64,000 nt of DNA from Natronosporangium sp035305625 (GCA_963809545.1 CAWEKD010000005.1:558001-622000), one strand, 5' to 3'. Shown: positions 26,048-35,467, numbered from the stretch's first letter. The notes: generated by a model from the letters alone, not told the origin. Program-made: numbers and translations.

Positions 26048-26551
26048 GTGGACAGGGTCACGCGCTGGCGAACGACGGGGATGGCGGTGCTGCTGGTGAT
26101 GGCGGTGCTGACCGGCTGCGGTGGGGTGGAGGTGGATGTCCGGGGTGAGGGCGACCGCTCCCGGACCGCCGCGGATTCCTCCACTCCTAATCCCGAGTCG
26201 ACGGCCGAGGCGTTGCGGTTTGGGGAGCTGACGCTGCCTCCCTCGGCCGAGGTGGTGTGGGTCGGCAGCGAGCGGGGCCTCGACCGGCTCTACCTGCTGG
26301 TGATCGAGCTCGACCCAGGGGAGGTCGACCAGCTCCTGGCCGACTCCGGGTTCACGGTCGCATTGCAGGAGCAACAGCCGGTGCACCTGGTTGCACCGCC
26401 CGGGTACGACCTGGACCGCATCGAGGACTTCGCCTCCGCTCAGGATCGACTGGATCCCACCGATGATCACCCGGAGGTGTTCCGGCAGGTGCTGATCGAC
26501 CGGGACAACCCGGACCGGACCCGGGTCTTCTGGTGGTTGTTCACCACCTGA
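26048..26551 (+). CDS. Small lipoprotein, unknown
   Basis: 167 aa from GTG 26048 (TACCGT eight bases upstream). Signal peptide with Arg residues, hydrophobic core and lipobox VLTGC at about residues 19-23, then a Ser/Thr/Pro spacer and a compact domain (ELTLPPSAEVVWVGSERGLD, YLLVIELDPGEVDQLLADSGF). The product is predicted to be attached to the outer face of the membrane. No family recognised. It lies 107 bases before a two-component operon, so a sensory accessory role is possible but unsupported. Confidence 0.8.
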   Translation: MDRVTRWRTTGMAVLLVMAVLTGCGGVEVDVRGEGDRSRTAADSSTPNPESTAEALRFGELTLPPSAEVVWVGSERGLDRLYLLVIELDPGEVDQLLADSGFTVALQEQQPVHLVAPPGYDLDRIEDFASAQDRLDPTDDHPEVFRQVLIDRDNPDRTRVFWWLFTT

Positions 26552-26658
26552 TCTCGCGGCCCACGCCGCCCCGGGGGTGGGCGCACCGGTCAGCTTCTTC
26601 ATGAGACCTTCACAACTTCTTCACAGGTCGGGTCGCCGGTCGGGGTCAGAATGGGCCG

Positions 26659-27351
26659 GTGGGCGCACGGATCCTGGTAGCGGAGGACGACCAGAAGCAG
26701 GCTGAGCTGATCCGGATCTATCTGGAACGCGACGGCCACCACGTCCTGGTGGCCGCTGACGGCCGTACCGCCTTGACGTGGTGCCGGTCCCGCCGACCCG
26801 ACCTGCTGGTGTTGGACATCATGATGCCGGGCATGGACGGGCTGGACGTCTGCCGGGTGCTGCGGCGGGAGTCCGAGCTGCCGATCCTGCTGCTGACCGC
26901 CCGCACCACCGAAGAGGACATGCTGCTCGGGCTGGACATCGGTGCGGATGACTACGTCACCAAGCCGTACAGTCCGCGAGAGTTGGTCGCCCGGGTCCGC
27001 GCGCTGCTGCGGCGCTCCGGGGTGGTGAAGGCGGACCAGGAGGCGGTGCTGCGGGTGGGTGACCTGGAGGTGGATCCGGGGCGGTTCGAGGTCCGGGTGA
27101 AGGGGCGGCCGGTCTCCCTGACCGCCAAGGAGTTCGGGATTCTGGAGGTGTTGGCTCGAGAGCCGGGCCGGGTGTTCACCCGCGCACAGATCATCGAGAA
27201 GGCGTTCGGGTTCGACCACTTTGTACTCGAGCGTACGGTGGACGCGCACGTGATGAACCTGCGCCGGAAACTGGAGCCGGATGCGGCCACCTCTCGCTAC
27301 CTCCACACCGTCTACGGCCGGGGTTACCGGCTGGAAGTGGACGCACCATAG
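26659..27351 (+). CDS. OmpR/PhoB-family response regulator
   Basis: 230 aa. Receiver domain at residues about 3-118 with acidic pocket AEDDQ, phosphoacceptor Asp in LLVLDIMMPGMDGL, and switch Thr/Lys in LLLTART and DYVTKPYSPREL. C-terminal winged helix from about 135 (VGDLEVDPGRFEVRVKGRPV, LTAKEFGILEVLAREPGRVFTRAQ, YGRGYRLE). CAGAAT-N6-GTG suggests a leaderless start. The cognate kinase follows three bases after the stop. Confidence 0.97.
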   Translation: MGARILVAEDDQKQAELIRIYLERDGHHVLVAADGRTALTWCRSRRPDLLVLDIMMPGMDGLDVCRVLRRESELPILLLTARTTEEDMLLGLDIGADDYVTKPYSPRELVARVRALLRRSGVVKADQEAVLRVGDLEVDPGRFEVRVKGRPVSLTAKEFGILEVLAREPGRVFTRAQIIEKAFGFDHFVLERTVDAHVMNLRRKLEPDAATSRYLHTVYGRGYRLEVDAP

Positions 27352-27354
27352 CCG

Positions 27355-29136
27355 GTGAGCTTCCGATTACGGGTATTCGCGCTGCTGACGCTGGTGGTGG
27401 TGGTCACCTCCACCGCGACCGCGTGGCTGGCCTGGCGGCAGGCCTCCCGCCAGGTCACTGAGTCCGCCGACGCCCGCAACGCCGACATCGAGACCATCAG
27501 CCGGGAGCTGACCGAGTACGGGTGGCGGCACGGCACCTGGGAGGGGGTGGCGAGCCTGGTGCAGGAGCTCGGCCACCGCACCGATCAACGGATCCGGCTC
27601 GTCACCGAGTACGGCGAGGTGGTGGTGGACACCGACACGTTGGCGGGGCAGCTGGCCCGGCCCGTGGGTTCGCCGCCGATTCCCATCAATCCTCGTCCCA
27701 ACCTGGACCTTCCGGAAGACGAGCAGGATCCGTCAGCGCTGACCCAGATCACCCTGGCGGAGATCGTCGCGTACCGGTACGGGGTGCGGTTCGCCGCCTG
27801 CCTGACCCGGGAGCGGATGGAGGTGATCGCCACTGACGGCCCGTACGGGGTACCTCGCTATCAAGTGGCTGAGTATTCCGGTGACATGCCCACGGCGACC
27901 CGCCCGGAAGTCACGGTGTCCGAAGCAGTGGAGGAGTGCCAATGGTTCGCCCGGGAGGGGGCGAGCCCGTCGCCGATCGACCAGGAGCGGGTGGACAGGT
28001 GCGTACTCCCGGCTCCGGCCCCACCGGGCCCGGAGCGGATCGAGCCCACCTTTCCCCCCGCTCCCCTCCCCTCGGCGCAACCGGTCACGGTGGCGGACCT
28101 CGCGGTGTTCCGGATCTGTCTGTCCCAGACGTTTCACCGCCAGGTGGACGACATCGCGCCGTTGCCGCTGCACCTGTACGTGGGGGCGGCGGACGACGAC
28201 CGACTGGCCCTGTCGGTCACTCCGATCCTGCTCGCTGCGGCCTTAGCCGCCGGCCTGGTCCTCTTAGGGTCGATGTTGATCAGTCGGCGGGTGTTGCGAC
28301 CGATCGGCGCCCTCACCGCGGCTTCCCGCCGGCTGGCCGACGGTGACCTGAGCCAGCGGGTGCCGGTGGTCGGCTCGGACGAGTTGGCCGACCTGGCCCA
28401 ATCGTTCAACCAGATGGCCGACTCGCTGCAGCGGGGGGAGGAGCAGCAGCGCCGGTTGACCGCCGATGTGGCGCATGAACTGCGGACCCCGTTGGCGAAC
28501 CTGCGCGGCTATCTGGAGGGGCTGCGGGACGGGGTACTGGAGCCGAACCGGGAGCTGTTCGCCTCGCTGTACGAAGAGGCGGTGCTGCAGCAACGCATCG
28601 TGGACGACTTGCAGGAGTTGGCGCTGGCGGAGGCGGGCACCCTGGTCTACCACCCGACCCTGATCGACGCCGGTGAGCTGGTGACCAGCTGCGTGGCCGC
28701 TCACCAGGCGGTGGCGGACGCGGCCGGGGTCCGGTTGGTCGCCGCCGCCGAGCAGGCGCTGATCCACGTGGACCCGGACCGGCTGCGGCAGGCGCTGGGG
28801 AACCTGATCAGTAACGCGATCCGGGCGACCGCCGCCGGCGGCTCGGTCACCGTGTCTGCCCAGGTGGACGGTGGGTGGGCGGTGCTGACCGTGGCGGACA
28901 CCGGCTCGGGGATCGCCCCGGAGCACCTGCCGCATCTGTTCGACCGGTTCTGGCGGGCCGATCCGGCCCGAGGCCGCGCCACCGGCGGCAGCGGCCTCGG
29001 GCTAGCGATCACCCGCCAGATCATCACCGATCACCACGGCCAGATCGCCGCTACCAGTGAGCTGGGCGTGGGGAGTGTGTTCACGGTCCGGCTGCCGCTG
29101 GCGGTGGGCTCCGACTCACCGCAGCCAGGGCACTGA
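27355..29136 (+). CDS. HAMP sensor histidine kinase
   Basis: 593 aa. Transmembrane helix at about residues 4-24, a large extracytoplasmic sensor region with four or more cysteines and Pro-rich segments, second helix about 283-308 (LSVTPILLAAALAAGLVLLGS), HAMP (RRVLRPIGALTAASRRLADGDL), HisKA with phospho-His in ADVAHELRTPLANLRG, and HATPase boxes NLISNAIRATAAGG, DTGSGIAPEHLPHLFDRFWR and GGSGLGLAITRQI. BaeS-like layout. GTG start three bases after the response regulator; translational coupling likely. The last 21 bases overlap the convergent PhyH gene. Confidence 0.95.
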   Translation: MSFRLRVFALLTLVVVVTSTATAWLAWRQASRQVTESADARNADIETISRELTEYGWRHGTWEGVASLVQELGHRTDQRIRLVTEYGEVVVDTDTLAGQLARPVGSPPIPINPRPNLDLPEDEQDPSALTQITLAEIVAYRYGVRFAACLTRERMEVIATDGPYGVPRYQVAEYSGDMPTATRPEVTVSEAVEECQWFAREGASPSPIDQERVDRCVLPAPAPPGPERIEPTFPPAPLPSAQPVTVADLAVFRICLSQTFHRQVDDIAPLPLHLYVGAADDDRLALSVTPILLAAALAAGLVLLGSMLISRRVLRPIGALTAASRRLADGDLSQRVPVVGSDELADLAQSFNQMADSLQRGEEQQRRLTADVAHELRTPLANLRGYLEGLRDGVLEPNRELFASLYEEAVLQQRIVDDLQELALAEAGTLVYHPTLIDAGELVTSCVAAHQAVADAAGVRLVAAAEQALIHVDPDRLRQALGNLISNAIRATAAGGSVTVSAQVDGGWAVLTVADTGSGIAPEHLPHLFDRFWRADPARGRATGGSGLGLAITRQIITDHHGQIAATSELGVGSVFTVRLPLAVGSDSPQPGH

Positions 29137-30039
29137 CCGGTCCAGCAGTCTCCGCTCCCGCAGCTCCCGCCGGAGCGGGATGTCCTCGTCGAGGTAGCCG
29201 TCCCAATTGACGCCCCAGTAGTTGGCGGTGTGGCTGCCCTCCCCCAGCAACTGCCGCTGCACCGGGGTCCGGCGCGCCCACCAGCCTCCACTGCGGTCGA
29301 TCGGCATCTGGTCCAGTGGCCGAATCCACCGGTATGTGTAACCGATGAACAACATCTTCCGAGTGAGCTGGGAACGATTGGTGGATCGGGAGTGCCAGAG
29401 CCGCCGGTCGAAGATGAACGCGTCCCCGGGACGGGCGATGATCTCCATGGCGCCGGCGGGGTCCGGTTGATGACGCGGCCCGCCCGCGGGCCGGGGCAGG
29501 CTGTTCCACTTCTGACTACCCGGGATGATCTTGGTGGCGCCCCGACCCGGTTCCGACAGGTCAGACAGGACGTACGCCACTTTCAGCGACAGCATCGGGC
29601 GTGGGGAGCCGTCCGGCGGTTCCGGATCCGAGTTCTGCCGGTACCCGTCCTGGTGCCAGCCCCAGTACGGGGCGGCCGGCTCGGACTGGGGCGGGGTGAC
29701 GTCCAGATGGTTGTGGTGGGAGTAGATGTTCCAGCCGAGCAGACCCCACACGTACGGGAAGGTGGCCGGGTGGGTGAGCAGATCGGCGAACAGGTCGTGC
29801 CGGGTGAGGAACCCCAGCAGGTGCAGGGTGCCGTCCCGGCGGGTCCGGCCAGCGGAGCGCTCCTTCGCGTACACGCGGTCGACCTGCTCCTCCAGCCGCT
29901 GGCGATGTTCTTCCGTGAGCACCCCGGGCAACAGCAGGTAGCCCTGCTCGAAGAAGGTTTTCCGCTCCGCTTCACCGATCGGCTCATAGCCGGTTGGGGC
30001 GGGGTGCTCCACGGTAGGGGTTCCGGTCTGGGTCGACAC
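29116..30039 (-). CDS. Phytanoyl-CoA dioxygenase (PhyH) family protein
   Basis: 307 aa, Fe(II)/2-oxoglutarate-dependent dioxygenase. The iron motif HxD is visible as YWGWHQDGYRQ and the distal His as FDRRLWHSRSTNRS, with the 2-oxoglutarate Arg probably in SRSTNRSQLTR. The double-stranded beta-helix core is in the right order. Substrate unknown; it lacks the ectoine hydroxylase signature. GTG start with AAGGAGA eight bases upstream. It overlaps the histidine kinase end tail-to-tail. Confidence 0.88.
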   Translation of the reverse strand: MSTQTGTPTVEHPAPTGYEPIGEAERKTFFEQGYLLLPGVLTEEHRQRLEEQVDRVYAKERSAGRTRRDGTLHLLGFLTRHDLFADLLTHPATFPYVWGLLGWNIYSHHNHLDVTPPQSEPAAPYWGWHQDGYRQNSDPEPPDGSPRPMLSLKVAYVLSDLSEPGRGATKIIPGSQKWNSLPRPAGGPRHQPDPAGAMEIIARPGDAFIFDRRLWHSRSTNRSQLTRKMLFIGYTYRWIRPLDQMPIDRSGGWWARRTPVQRQLLGEGSHTANYWGVNWDGYLDEDIPLRRELRERRLLDRSVPWLR

Positions 30040-30195
30040 GTCTGCTCTCCTTCAGGCGTACCGATGCGACCGGTGGCCGCATCGCGAACAACGGGGCCCG
30101 AAGTTAGTCACCGGTGATGAAAATCCCGTCAAAAAGAGATCAGGATCAGATCCGTCCACCCGGCGATGGGTGAGACCGCGGCGGCCGCGGACCGA

Positions 30196-30201
30196 TAGGC
30201 T
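30196..30201 (+). promoter_or_regulatory. -10 box TAGGCT, leaderless layout
   Basis: TAGGCT followed by seven bases and GTG 30209, placing the serS start. Confidence 0.6.
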
Positions 30202-30208
30202 CCCGGTT

Positions 30209-31480
30209 GTGATTGATCTGCGGCTACTTCGTGACGATCCGGATGCGGTCCGGGCCAGCCAGGCGGCCCGGGGAGAGCCGACCGAGCGAGTGGATGAGCT
30301 GCTGCGGGCAGACGCCGCCCGCCGGGAGGCGGTGCAGCGGTTCGAGGCACTGCGGGCCGAGCAGAAACAGCTGTCCAAGCAGGTGCCGAAGGCGCCGCCG
30401 GAGGAGAAGGCCGCTCTGATCGCCCGCACCAAGGAGCTGTCGGCGCAGGTGAAGGCCGCCGAAGCGGAGGTCGGGGAGGCCGAGCGGGTGCTGCGGGCCG
30501 CCCACCTGGCGATCCCCAACCTGGTCGAGGAAGGAGCGCCGAGTGGCGGCGAGGACGACTATGTGGTGCTGCGCGAGGTGGGCACCCCACCGGAGCTGAC
30601 CGAGCCCCGGGATCACCTGGCGCTGGGGGAGGCGCTGGCCGCGATCGACGTGACCCGGGGGGCGAAGGTGTCCGGCTCCCGGTTCTACTTCCTGACCGGG
30701 GTGGGCGCTCAGCTTCAGCTGGCGCTGCTGCAGCTGGCCATGTCGGAGCTGGTCGCGCACGGGTTCACCCCGATGATCACTCCGACGCTGGTAAAGCCGG
30801 AGGCGATGGAGGGCACCGGTTTCCTGGGGGAGCACGCCGGTGAGGTCTACCGGCTGGAGGCCGACGACCTCTATCTGGTGGGCACTTCGGAGGTGCCGCT
30901 GGCGGCGTACCACTCAGGGGAGATCCTGGGGGATCTGACCGAACCGCTCCGGTACGCCGGCTGGTCGTCCTGCTACCGGCGGGAGGCCGGCTCCCACGGG
31001 CAGGATGTCCGGGGCATCCTGCGGGTGCACCAGTTCGACAAGGTCGAGATGTTCGTCTACTGCCGGCCGGAGCAGGCGCATGAGGAGCATTTGCGGCTGC
31101 TGGCCTGGCAGGAGTCGCTGCTGGCCAAGGTGGAGGTCCCCTACCGGGTGATCGACGTGGCCGCCGGGGACCTGGGCACGTCAGCGGCGCGGAAGTACGA
31201 CTGTGAAGCGTGGGTGCCGTCACAGGGGCGGTACCGGGAGGTCACCTCCACCTCCAACTGCACCACCTTCCAGGCCCGCCGGCTGAACATCCGGTACCGG
31301 GACGCCGAGGGGCGGACTCAGTTCGTGGCCACCTTGAACGGCACCGCCGCCACCACCCGGTGGCTGATCCCGATCCTGGAAAACCACCAGCAACCGGACG
31401 GTTCGGTCCGGGTGCCGGCGGCGCTGCAGCCGTACCTCGGCGGCCGGGAGGTGCTGGAACCGGTCTCCACCGGGCGGTAA
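30209..31480 (+). CDS. serS: Seryl-tRNA synthetase
   Basis: 423 aa class II synthetase that charges tRNA-Ser. GTG start MIDLRLLRDDPDAVRASQAARGE; N-terminal coiled-coil arm at about residues 30-105 (Ala/Glu/Lys-rich heptads) that grips the tRNA; class II motif 2 YRREAGSHGQDVRGILRVHQFDKVEMF seen in part as GILRVHQFDKVEMF; and motif 3 TLNGTAATTRWLIPILENHQ, seen in part as LNGTAATTRWLIPILEN. Stand-alone gene with its own leaderless promoter. Confidence 0.97.
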   Translation: MIDLRLLRDDPDAVRASQAARGEPTERVDELLRADAARREAVQRFEALRAEQKQLSKQVPKAPPEEKAALIARTKELSAQVKAAEAEVGEAERVLRAAHLAIPNLVEEGAPSGGEDDYVVLREVGTPPELTEPRDHLALGEALAAIDVTRGAKVSGSRFYFLTGVGAQLQLALLQLAMSELVAHGFTPMITPTLVKPEAMEGTGFLGEHAGEVYRLEADDLYLVGTSEVPLAAYHSGEILGDLTEPLRYAGWSSCYRREAGSHGQDVRGILRVHQFDKVEMFVYCRPEQAHEEHLRLLAWQESLLAKVEVPYRVIDVAAGDLGTSAARKYDCEAWVPSQGRYREVTSTSNCTTFQARRLNIRYRDAEGRTQFVATLNGTAATTRWLIPILENHQQPDGSVRVPAALQPYLGGREVLEPVSTGR

Positions 31481-31617
31481 TCGGAGAGAAACTCGGAACC
31501 GGTGGTCATGATCATCAAAACCGGCTAAGGTAGCCACCCCCACCGGCCGGCGTCGGCCTCTCTCCGACCCCCCGGGCCGGATCGGGAGCGGACCGAACTG
31601 CCTGACAGGAGACGCCG

Positions 31618-32454
31618 ATGGCACGAGCCGGAAGACTCCGCCTACCTAAGCTGGTCGCCACCGACCTGGACGGCACGATCGTGCGCAGCGACGACACTGT
31701 GTCCGCCTACACCCGCCAGGTGATGGCCCGCGTCCGTGCCGCCGGGATCCCGGTGGTCGGGGCCACCGGGCGAGGCCCCCGCCTGCTGGAGATGAGTCGC
31801 CGGGACCTGCCGGCCGCGGAATACCTCGTGCTCGCGGGAGGTGGCCGGGTGGTGGACCTGCGTGAACCGGACCGCCCGGTCACCTTGTTCGACCAGCGGA
31901 TGGAGGGGCCGGCGGTGGCGGCGCTGCTGGACGACCTGGAAGCGATCGTCGGGCCGATGCTGGTGATGGTGGAGGTTCAGGACGACCCCTACGCCCCCTT
32001 GTGGGGAGACCTCGATCCGGACTGGCCCTGGCCGCAGCGGGTGAAGCCGGTGCCGCGGGTCGAGGCCCTGAGCGGTGATGTGATCAAGGCGTTCGCCCGG
32101 GCCCCCGGCCTCACCAGCGATGAACTACTCCAGATCGCCCAGCAGGTGGTGTCTCCCGATAAGGCCAGCCTCACCCAGGCCGGGCTGGGGTTTGTGGAGA
32201 TCTGCCCGCCGGGGGTGGACAAGGCCACCGGCCTGAGCCTGATCACTGAACAGCTGGGGCTGTCACCGGAAGAGGTCCTGGTGTTCGGTGACATGCCCAA
32301 CGACATCCCGATGTTCACCTGGGCCGGCTGGCGCCGGGTGGCGGTGGCCAACGCCCACCCGAGCGTGCGGATGCTCGCCGACGAGATCACCCTCTCCAAC
32401 GACGACCATGGGGTGGCGGTCTGGCTGGAGCGGATGTTGGAGCGAGCTGGCTGA
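31618..32454 (+). CDS. HAD family (Cof-type) phosphatase
   Basis: 278 aa. HAD motif I ATDLDGTIVRSDD (nucleophile Asp near residue 17), motif II VVGATGRG, motif III Lys in VSPDKASL, and motif IV FGDMPNDIPMF. The large C2-type cap between motifs II and III fits sugar-phosphate or cofactor phosphatases of the Cof group. ATG start with AGGAG seven bases upstream and a possible -10 TAAGGT at 31525, so its leader is about 85 bases long, unlike most genes here. Confidence 0.92.
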   Translation: MARAGRLRLPKLVATDLDGTIVRSDDTVSAYTRQVMARVRAAGIPVVGATGRGPRLLEMSRRDLPAAEYLVLAGGGRVVDLREPDRPVTLFDQRMEGPAVAALLDDLEAIVGPMLVMVEVQDDPYAPLWGDLDPDWPWPQRVKPVPRVEALSGDVIKAFARAPGLTSDELLQIAQQVVSPDKASLTQAGLGFVEICPPGVDKATGLSLITEQLGLSPEEVLVFGDMPNDIPMFTWAGWRRVAVANAHPSVRMLADEITLSNDDHGVAVWLERMLERAG

Positions 32455-32482
32455 GTCCCGGACGGACCCGCCTTCTGCTGGG

Positions 32483-32488
32483 TACGGT
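32483..32488 (+). promoter_or_regulatory. -10 box TACGGT, leaderless layout
   Basis: TACGGT followed by six bases and ATG 32495. Confidence 0.55.
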
Positions 32489-32494
32489 GCTGAC

Positions 32495-32923
32495 ATGGCT
32501 GTTCGACACGCGTCCGCCCACTGGACGGGGACCCTGACCGAAGGCACCGGCACCATGCGCACCGGCAAGGGTGGCTACGAGGGGCCGTACTCGTACCACT
32601 CCCGGTTCGAGGAGGGGGAGGGCACCAACCCCGAGGAGCTGATCGGTGCCGCGCACGCCGGCTGCTTCTCGATGTACTTCTCCAAGCTGCTCAGCGACGC
32701 CGGGCACGTACCCGACTCAGTGGACACTAATGCCCGGGTGCATCTCGAGCCCACCGATGCGGGGCAGACTGTCACCCGGATCGAGCTGGACACGGCGGTG
32801 TCGGCGCCCGGGATCACCGAAGACCGGTTCCAGGAGCTGGCGGCGGAGGCCAAGCGGGACTGCCCGATCTCCCGTCTGCTCTCCCCCGGCACGGAGATCA
32901 CGCTGGCGGCCCGGCTGGCCTGA
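32495..32923 (+). CDS. OsmC family peroxiredoxin
   Basis: 142 aa. OsmC-type thiol peroxidase against organic hydroperoxides, cytosolic dimer. Catalytic cysteines: peroxidatic in GAAHAGCFSMYFS (about residue 56) and resolving in AKRDCPISRLLS (about 123), plus GTNPEELIGAAHAG characteristic of OsmC rather than Ohr. N-terminus has the usual WTGTLTEGTGTM strand pair. Normal length. Confidence 0.95.
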   Translation: MAVRHASAHWTGTLTEGTGTMRTGKGGYEGPYSYHSRFEEGEGTNPEELIGAAHAGCFSMYFSKLLSDAGHVPDSVDTNARVHLEPTDAGQTVTRIELDTAVSAPGITEDRFQELAAEAKRDCPISRLLSPGTEITLAARLA

Positions 32924-33049
32924 CCGAGCAGCAGCGGGCGCCCCAAGGCGCGGGAGCCGGCCAGGACGCCCGGCGAGACCGGCGACGGCGGAAGATCAGC
33001 CGGCCGCTCCGATTGGGCTGGTCCCGGGGTGGTCGGGCAGAATGGCGGC

Positions 33050-33403
33050 GTGCCGGTAGAGATGTCCCGCGAGCGGTTCGAGGAACTGGTCCGTGACGCG
33101 CTGGACCGGGTGCCCGACGAGCTGCTGGCCATGATGGACAACGTGGTGGTGCTGGTCGAGGACGACTCCCCTGATGGCGAGGGAGAGCTGCTCGGCCTGT
33201 ATGAAGGGCACGCCCTGACCGAGCGGGGCTGGCACTACGGGGGCGTACTCCCCGACCGGATCATGATCTACCGGAATCCGATCCTGCGGATCTGCGAATC
33301 CGAGGAGGAGGTCGTGGAGGAGGTGGCGATCACCGTGGTGCACGAGATCGCTCACCACTTCGGCATCGACGACGAGCGGCTCCACGAACTCGGCTGGGCG
33401 TAG
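33050..33403 (+). CDS. Minimal zincin-type metallopeptidase family protein
   Basis: About 117 aa. Conserved pattern MSRERFEELVRDALDRVPDEL, then MDNVVVLVED, and a zinc-binding HExxH in VVHEIAHHFGIDDERLHELGW, third ligand Asp/His following. This is the DUF metallopeptidase family (minimal zincin fold) widespread in actinomycetes; substrate unknown. Start GTG 33050 is chosen because CAGAAT-N6 precedes it; ATG 33062 is the alternative. Confidence 0.88.
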   Translation: MPVEMSRERFEELVRDALDRVPDELLAMMDNVVVLVEDDSPDGEGELLGLYEGHALTERGWHYGGVLPDRIMIYRNPILRICESEEEVVEEVAITVVHEIAHHFGIDDERLHELGWA

Positions 33404-33434
33404 CCGGCGCGGGCCACCCCGGCCGCGCGCCGGG

Positions 33435-34391
33435 CTAGGTGGCGGTACCGGCGCGAATGCGGGCCAGCCAGGCGGCCGCATCGGCGAAGTCCGCGTCCGA
33501 CAGGCCGGCCGGCACCGGTACGGGTGGTTCGGCGGGCCCGGTAGCCGGGCGGTGCCGCGGATATGAGCCCAGAAACCGCACCTCTGCGCACACCCGGCGC
33601 AGCCCCTGCAACGCCTCGCCCATCCGGGCCTCGGCCACGTGCCCGGTGCAGTCCAGGAAGAAACGGTAGCGGCCGAGCCGCTCCCCGGTGGGGCGGGATT
33701 CGATCCGGCTCAGGTTCACCCCCCGCACCGCCAGCTCGGTCAGCACCGTCAGCAGCGCGCCCACGCGATCGTGGGCGATCCACACCACCAGGGAGGTGAC
33801 GTCGTCCCCGGTGGGGGGCGGGGGCGGCCCCGGGCGGGTGACCAGGGCGAACCGGGTGACCGCGTCCGGGTGGTCGGCGATCGCGTCCGCCAGCACCACC
33901 AGCCGGTGGCGGGCCGGCGCGATCGGGGTGCAGATGGCCGCGTCGTGCCGGCCGGCCGCTACTTCCGCGGCGGCGGCCCCGTTGGACAGCGCGTCCACCA
34001 CCGTCGCCTCCGGCAGGTGGGTACGCAGGTAGTTGCGGCACTGGGCGGCCGCCTGCGGGTGGGCGGCGACGCTGCGCACCTCCGACAGCGGCAGCTGGGT
34101 GCGCCCGGCCAGCACGAACTGGACCGGCAGCACCACTTCCCGCGAAATCACCAACGGCTCGCCGGTGGCGAGCTCATCCAGGGTGATCCCCACCGCCCCG
34201 CCGATCGAATTCTCCAGCGGCACCAGGGCGGCGTCCGCCTCCCCGTCGCGGACCGCGTCCAGCGCCTCCGGCACGCTCCGGGCGGGGAGGCGGGTGCCGT
34301 GCTCGGCCGCGGTGATGGTGCGTAGTGCTTGTTCCGCGAAAGTCCCCTCCGGGCCGAGGAAGACGAAACGGGTGGGCGGAATTCCCGGCAT
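33435..34391 (-). CDS. pheA: Prephenate dehydratase
   Basis: 318 aa. Turns prephenate into phenylpyruvate in phenylalanine synthesis. Catalytic part at residues about 8-190 starts FVFLGPEGTFAEQA, with the essential T-R-F motif in AVTRFALVT and the substrate stretch LVPLENSIGGAV. ACT regulatory domain from about 205 with GALLTVLTELAVRGVNLSRIESRP, the Phe-binding ESRP motif, so feedback inhibition by phenylalanine is expected. A stand-alone dehydratase without chorismate mutase, as in other actinomycetes. TAGGCT-N6 precedes the ATG. Confidence 0.96.
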   Translation of the reverse strand: MPGIPPTRFVFLGPEGTFAEQALRTITAAEHGTRLPARSVPEALDAVRDGEADAALVPLENSIGGAVGITLDELATGEPLVISREVVLPVQFVLAGRTQLPLSEVRSVAAHPQAAAQCRNYLRTHLPEATVVDALSNGAAAAEVAAGRHDAAICTPIAPARHRLVVLADAIADHPDAVTRFALVTRPGPPPPPTGDDVTSLVVWIAHDRVGALLTVLTELAVRGVNLSRIESRPTGERLGRYRFFLDCTGHVAEARMGEALQGLRRVCAEVRFLGSYPRHRPATGPAEPPVPVPAGLSDADFADAAAWLARIRAGTAT

Positions 34392-34412
34392 GACTCCAGC
34401 CTACGCAGCGGC

Positions 34413-34904
34413 TCAGTGCTCACAGGCGGCGACGCTGCGGATACCGGCGGGGGCCTGGAGCCGCAGCTCCACCGTGCACACGTCGGTGCCGACGGTGACC
34501 AGGGTGAGGTCACCCGGCTCCCCTTCCGTCACCAATTGCAGCGGATCCCGGCCGGACACCTCCACCATCGCGTACTGCCAGCTACCGGAGCAGTAGGGCC
34601 CATCCACCACCTCTGCCTTGGCGTCGGCGGGCAGCAGCCCCTCGGCGCGCAGCAGCGCCACCATCTCCTCAGCGGCCGGGCGGCCGGCGCAGGCCATTGC
34701 GATCTCTTCCGGAAAGCGCGGCGGCGCGGTCGGCGGCGGCGGGTTGATCATGGTCGGGATCGGCCCCGGGGATGGCGTTTCGGTAGGAACGGTGCGCGGG
34801 GACGGGACACCGCGCCGCTGCTCGGCCAGCTCCGGCGGAACGCCGCACCCTGCGACCAGCAGTCCGGCCAGCAGGGGCGCGAGCAGGGGGACGACGGGGC
34901 GCAC
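34413..34904 (-). CDS. Small lipoprotein, unknown
   Basis: 163 aa from GTG 34904 (TACGAT-N6 upstream). Signal peptide LLAPLLAGLLVAGC with lipobox LVAGC, Pro/Thr-rich spacer, and a small domain holding four cysteines (in AMACAG, GPYCSG, TDVCTV and VAACEH) likely forming two disulfides outside the membrane. No family recognised. Confidence 0.75.
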   Translation of the reverse strand: MRPVVPLLAPLLAGLLVAGCGVPPELAEQRRGVPSPRTVPTETPSPGPIPTMINPPPPTAPPRFPEEIAMACAGRPAAEEMVALLRAEGLLPADAKAEVVDGPYCSGSWQYAMVEVSGRDPLQLVTEGEPGDLTLVTVGTDVCTVELRLQAPAGIRSVAACEH

Positions 34905-34957
34905 CGGTCCATCGTAGATCGCTGATGCGCGATCGGCGAGAACCGGATGCGGCCGGC

Positions 34958-35467
34958 TCAGATCTGCGAGAAGAAGGTCAGTGAGCCGGCCACCACACCG
35001 TTCTCCCACAGCGGGGTGGCCACCGCGTCCATGGTGCGCGCCTCAGCGGTGTGGGGGCACATCACCCGCATCAGCCCTCGCGCCAGTCGACCGGAGCTGA
35101 TCGCCAGCAGGGGCGGGATCTTATCGGCCTCCGCATTGTCCAACGCATCCGGAGGGTCGGTGAAATCGACCAGCCGTACCCCGGACTCGCGCAGCCGCCG
35201 TCCTCGGGCCGCGACCGGGTCGCCCAGCCCGATCACCTCGGCGCCGCTACAGGAAGCGGCCACGATCACCGTGTCCGCGTCCAGCACCAGACTCGGCTCC
35301 GGGGCCGTCGCCACCACCGCTGCCCACCGGGACAGACTGCCGCTCGTCGGCAGGCCCTGAGCCGAGACGGGAGAGGGGCGCTGCTGCGGCAGCCTAGAGC
35401 CAGCACGCGCTGTCCCGTCCATTCGGAGCCGGCGACTGTCGATCAATGCGAGCTCGACGTGCCGCAC
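34958..35467 (-). CDS. PAS-like sensory protein
   Basis: 169 aa, GTG start with AAGGAGG five bases upstream. After a 45-residue variable head the sequence has a PAS-like fold: WAAVVATAPEPSLVLDADTVIVAAS, GAEVIGLGDPV, RLVDFTDPP, then MDAVATPLWENGVVAGSLTFFSQI as terminal strands. There is no output domain, so it may work by protein contact. Similar orphan PAS proteins occur next to NERD-domain genes in actinomycetes, as here (from memory, not checked). Confidence 0.7.
   Translation of the reverse strand: MRHVELALIDSRRLRMDGTARAGSRLPQQRPSPVSAQGLPTSGSLSRWAAVVATAPEPSLVLDADTVIVAASCSGAEVIGLGDPVAARGRRLRESGVRLVDFTDPPDALDNAEADKIPPLLAISSGRLARGLMRVMCPHTAEARTMDAVATPLWENGVVAGSLTFFSQI

Noticed and set aside
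29116..30039. Ectoine hydroxylase identity for the PhyH-family gene
   Set aside because: The long EctD signature around the iron-binding HxD is not present and no ectoine genes adjoin; only the broad PhyH family is supported.
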